Assembly: GCA_023260135.1 (NCBI GenBank)
Contig: JALQWG010000003.1
Coordinates: forward strand, 98,684 to 138,197
Length of the DNA stretch: 39,514 nt
Direction of reading: 5' to 3'
Source of the DNA: Candidatus Altimarinota bacterium
GTDB taxonomy: Bacteria; Patescibacteriota; Gracilibacteria; BD1-5; UBA2023
Of the stretch, positions 38,661 to 39,514 are shown piece by piece. How positions within the stretch are numbered: position 1 is the stretch's first letter; every line of letters starts with the position of its first letter. Both the position numbers and the translations under genes were made by a program. The notes under the pieces are model-generated. The model saw only the letters and a list, made by a program, of their open reading frames with translations, did no database searches and had not been told where the DNA came from.

Positions 38661-39514
38661 CTATTGCGCATCAAAAAGTGAACGATATTCTCCATATCCC
38701 TCTCGCTCGAGGTCTTCGAGCGGGATGAACCTGAGTGCTGCAGAGTTCATACAATAACGCTTTCCTCACTTGTCCTCAGGACCGTCGTCGAACACATGAC
38801 CGAGGTGAGAATCAGCATTCTTGGACCGCACTTCGATACGAGTCGAGAAGAGTTTACGATCTTCTTCGTATTTTACAGCGTTCGGGTCAATAGGCTTCGT
38901 GAAACTCGGCCATCCAGTTCCAGAGTCATACTTATCGAGGGACGAATAGAGTGGTGTGCCGTCAACGATATCTACATAGATACCTGCTCGCTTGTTATCA
39001 TTGTATTCGTTATCAAATGGTCGTTCTGTTGCTTCTTCTTGGGTGACCTGATACTGGAGTGGTGTGAGCCTATTTCTGAGATCTTCATCTGTGAGCTTAT
39101 CGAGTTCTTTTCACCAGGTATTTTTGATATAGTCCTCACGTCCACTTCACTTCTTGTAGAGGGAGTATCTGAGAGATGACTTCTTGTAATAATCCTGATG
39201 GTATTCCTCAGCCGGGAAGAATGTAGTGAATGGAACTGTCTGGACTACAATCGGTTTGTCGAATTTTTTTGACGCTTCGAGCTCTGTGCGAGCCTCCTCG
39301 ATAATACGTCTCTCATCATCGTTCTGATAGTATATCGCCGTCGTATAGCGGAACCCCCTATCCGCGAACTGTCCATCCGCCTGTGTCGGATCTATCTGTG
39401 TGTAGTAGAGCTCGACAAGTCGAGCGAATGATATAACTGCAGGATTGTATATCACCTCGACCGCCTCACGATGAGCGGTGATTCCGGCAGAGACCTTTTC
39501 ATAGTCAGCATCTG
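38661..39514 (-). CDS. msrAB: Peptide methionine sulfoxide reductase MsrA-MsrB fusion, N-terminus missing
   Basis: About 284 residues are visible; the start lies beyond the right edge. The MsrA part begins [20 protein letters not shown] and includes [20 protein letters not shown] and EYHQDYYKK; its catalytic GCFW lies outside. The MsrB part has [63 protein letters not shown] and [13 protein letters not shown] with the catalytic Cys. The CxxC zinc pairs of some MsrB are absent. It repairs oxidised methionine (S and R forms). Several glycines, including GGKRYC, are UGA. Confidence 0.93.

Noticed and set aside
38386-38728. Plus-strand open frames of 72 and 102 codons
   Set aside because: They run through the dispersed repeat (PLSCVAPI, GYGSLWSH) and have no start context or family; treated as intergenic.

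Overview
The window reads coherently only if UGA codes for glycine (translation table 25). With TAA and TAG as the only stops, nearly every stretch resolves into a full-length gene. In-frame UGA codons fall on near-invariant glycines: the Rossmann motifs of RmlA, RmlB and RmlD, RDW-G-HAKDYV of GDP-mannose dehydratase, CF-G-HQ of the glutamine amidotransferase, FA-G-I-G-G of the cytosine methyltransferase, HPFYDGN-G-R of Fic and WW-G-P of an AHSA1 protein. No gene ends in UGA. This code is known from the candidate phyla Gracilibacteria (BD1-5) and Absconditabacteria (SR1), so the source is very probably a member of that group. I see no tRNA or rRNA gene, so the lineage cannot be fixed further.

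Layout. Positions 1-9316 (minus strand) are a surface-sugar locus: a lipoprotein, DUF2304, a GT2 glycosyltransferase, rmlB-rmlA-rmlC-rmlD (dTDP-L-rhamnose), an ATP-grasp ligase with a class I glutamine amidotransferase, gmd, a sugar C-methyltransferase and the start of an SDR sugar-nucleotide enzyme. Divergent from it is recJ (9392-11302), which carries a 156-nt copy of a dispersed repeat inside its reading frame. Positions 11398-23732 are mostly plus-strand small genes: secreted and lipid-anchored proteins, CsaA, a RdgB/HAM1 phosphatase, four VOC proteins, two AHSA1/SRPBCC proteins, DUF1398, DUF1761, DUF1801, DUF4256, DUF1428 and DUF2200, a TSUP permease, an EEP nuclease/phosphatase and a probable RelE-type toxin with partner. 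A TMEM43-family gene lies opposite.

Positions 23859-25925 are an AT-rich type II restriction-modification pair (C5 methyltransferase plus Eco47II-like endonuclease) that also uses UGA as glycine. Then come an MFS transporter, an EcsC protein, an AraC-like regulator and a TetX-like FAD monooxygenase (each with one frameshift), an SLH-domain esterase and an AT-rich Fic protein. Positions 32612-37029 hold a YbbA/YbbP-like ABC system and a TesA-like SGNH lipoprotein. A fatty-acid desaturase, a MerT-like membrane protein and a truncated MsrA-MsrB fusion finish the window.

Two themes stand out. First, a dispersed inverted-repeat family sits between genes (6102, 23748, 38508) and also inside genes: recJ has one copy, and the YbbP-like permease has two repeat-derived stretches. 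All are read through in frame, several only because UGA is sense. Second, regulatory DNA is very compact: -35/-10 pairs mostly 16 nt apart, -10 boxes 6-7 nt before ATG (probable leaderless mRNAs), and promoters whose -35 lies in the loop of the preceding gene's terminator hairpin.
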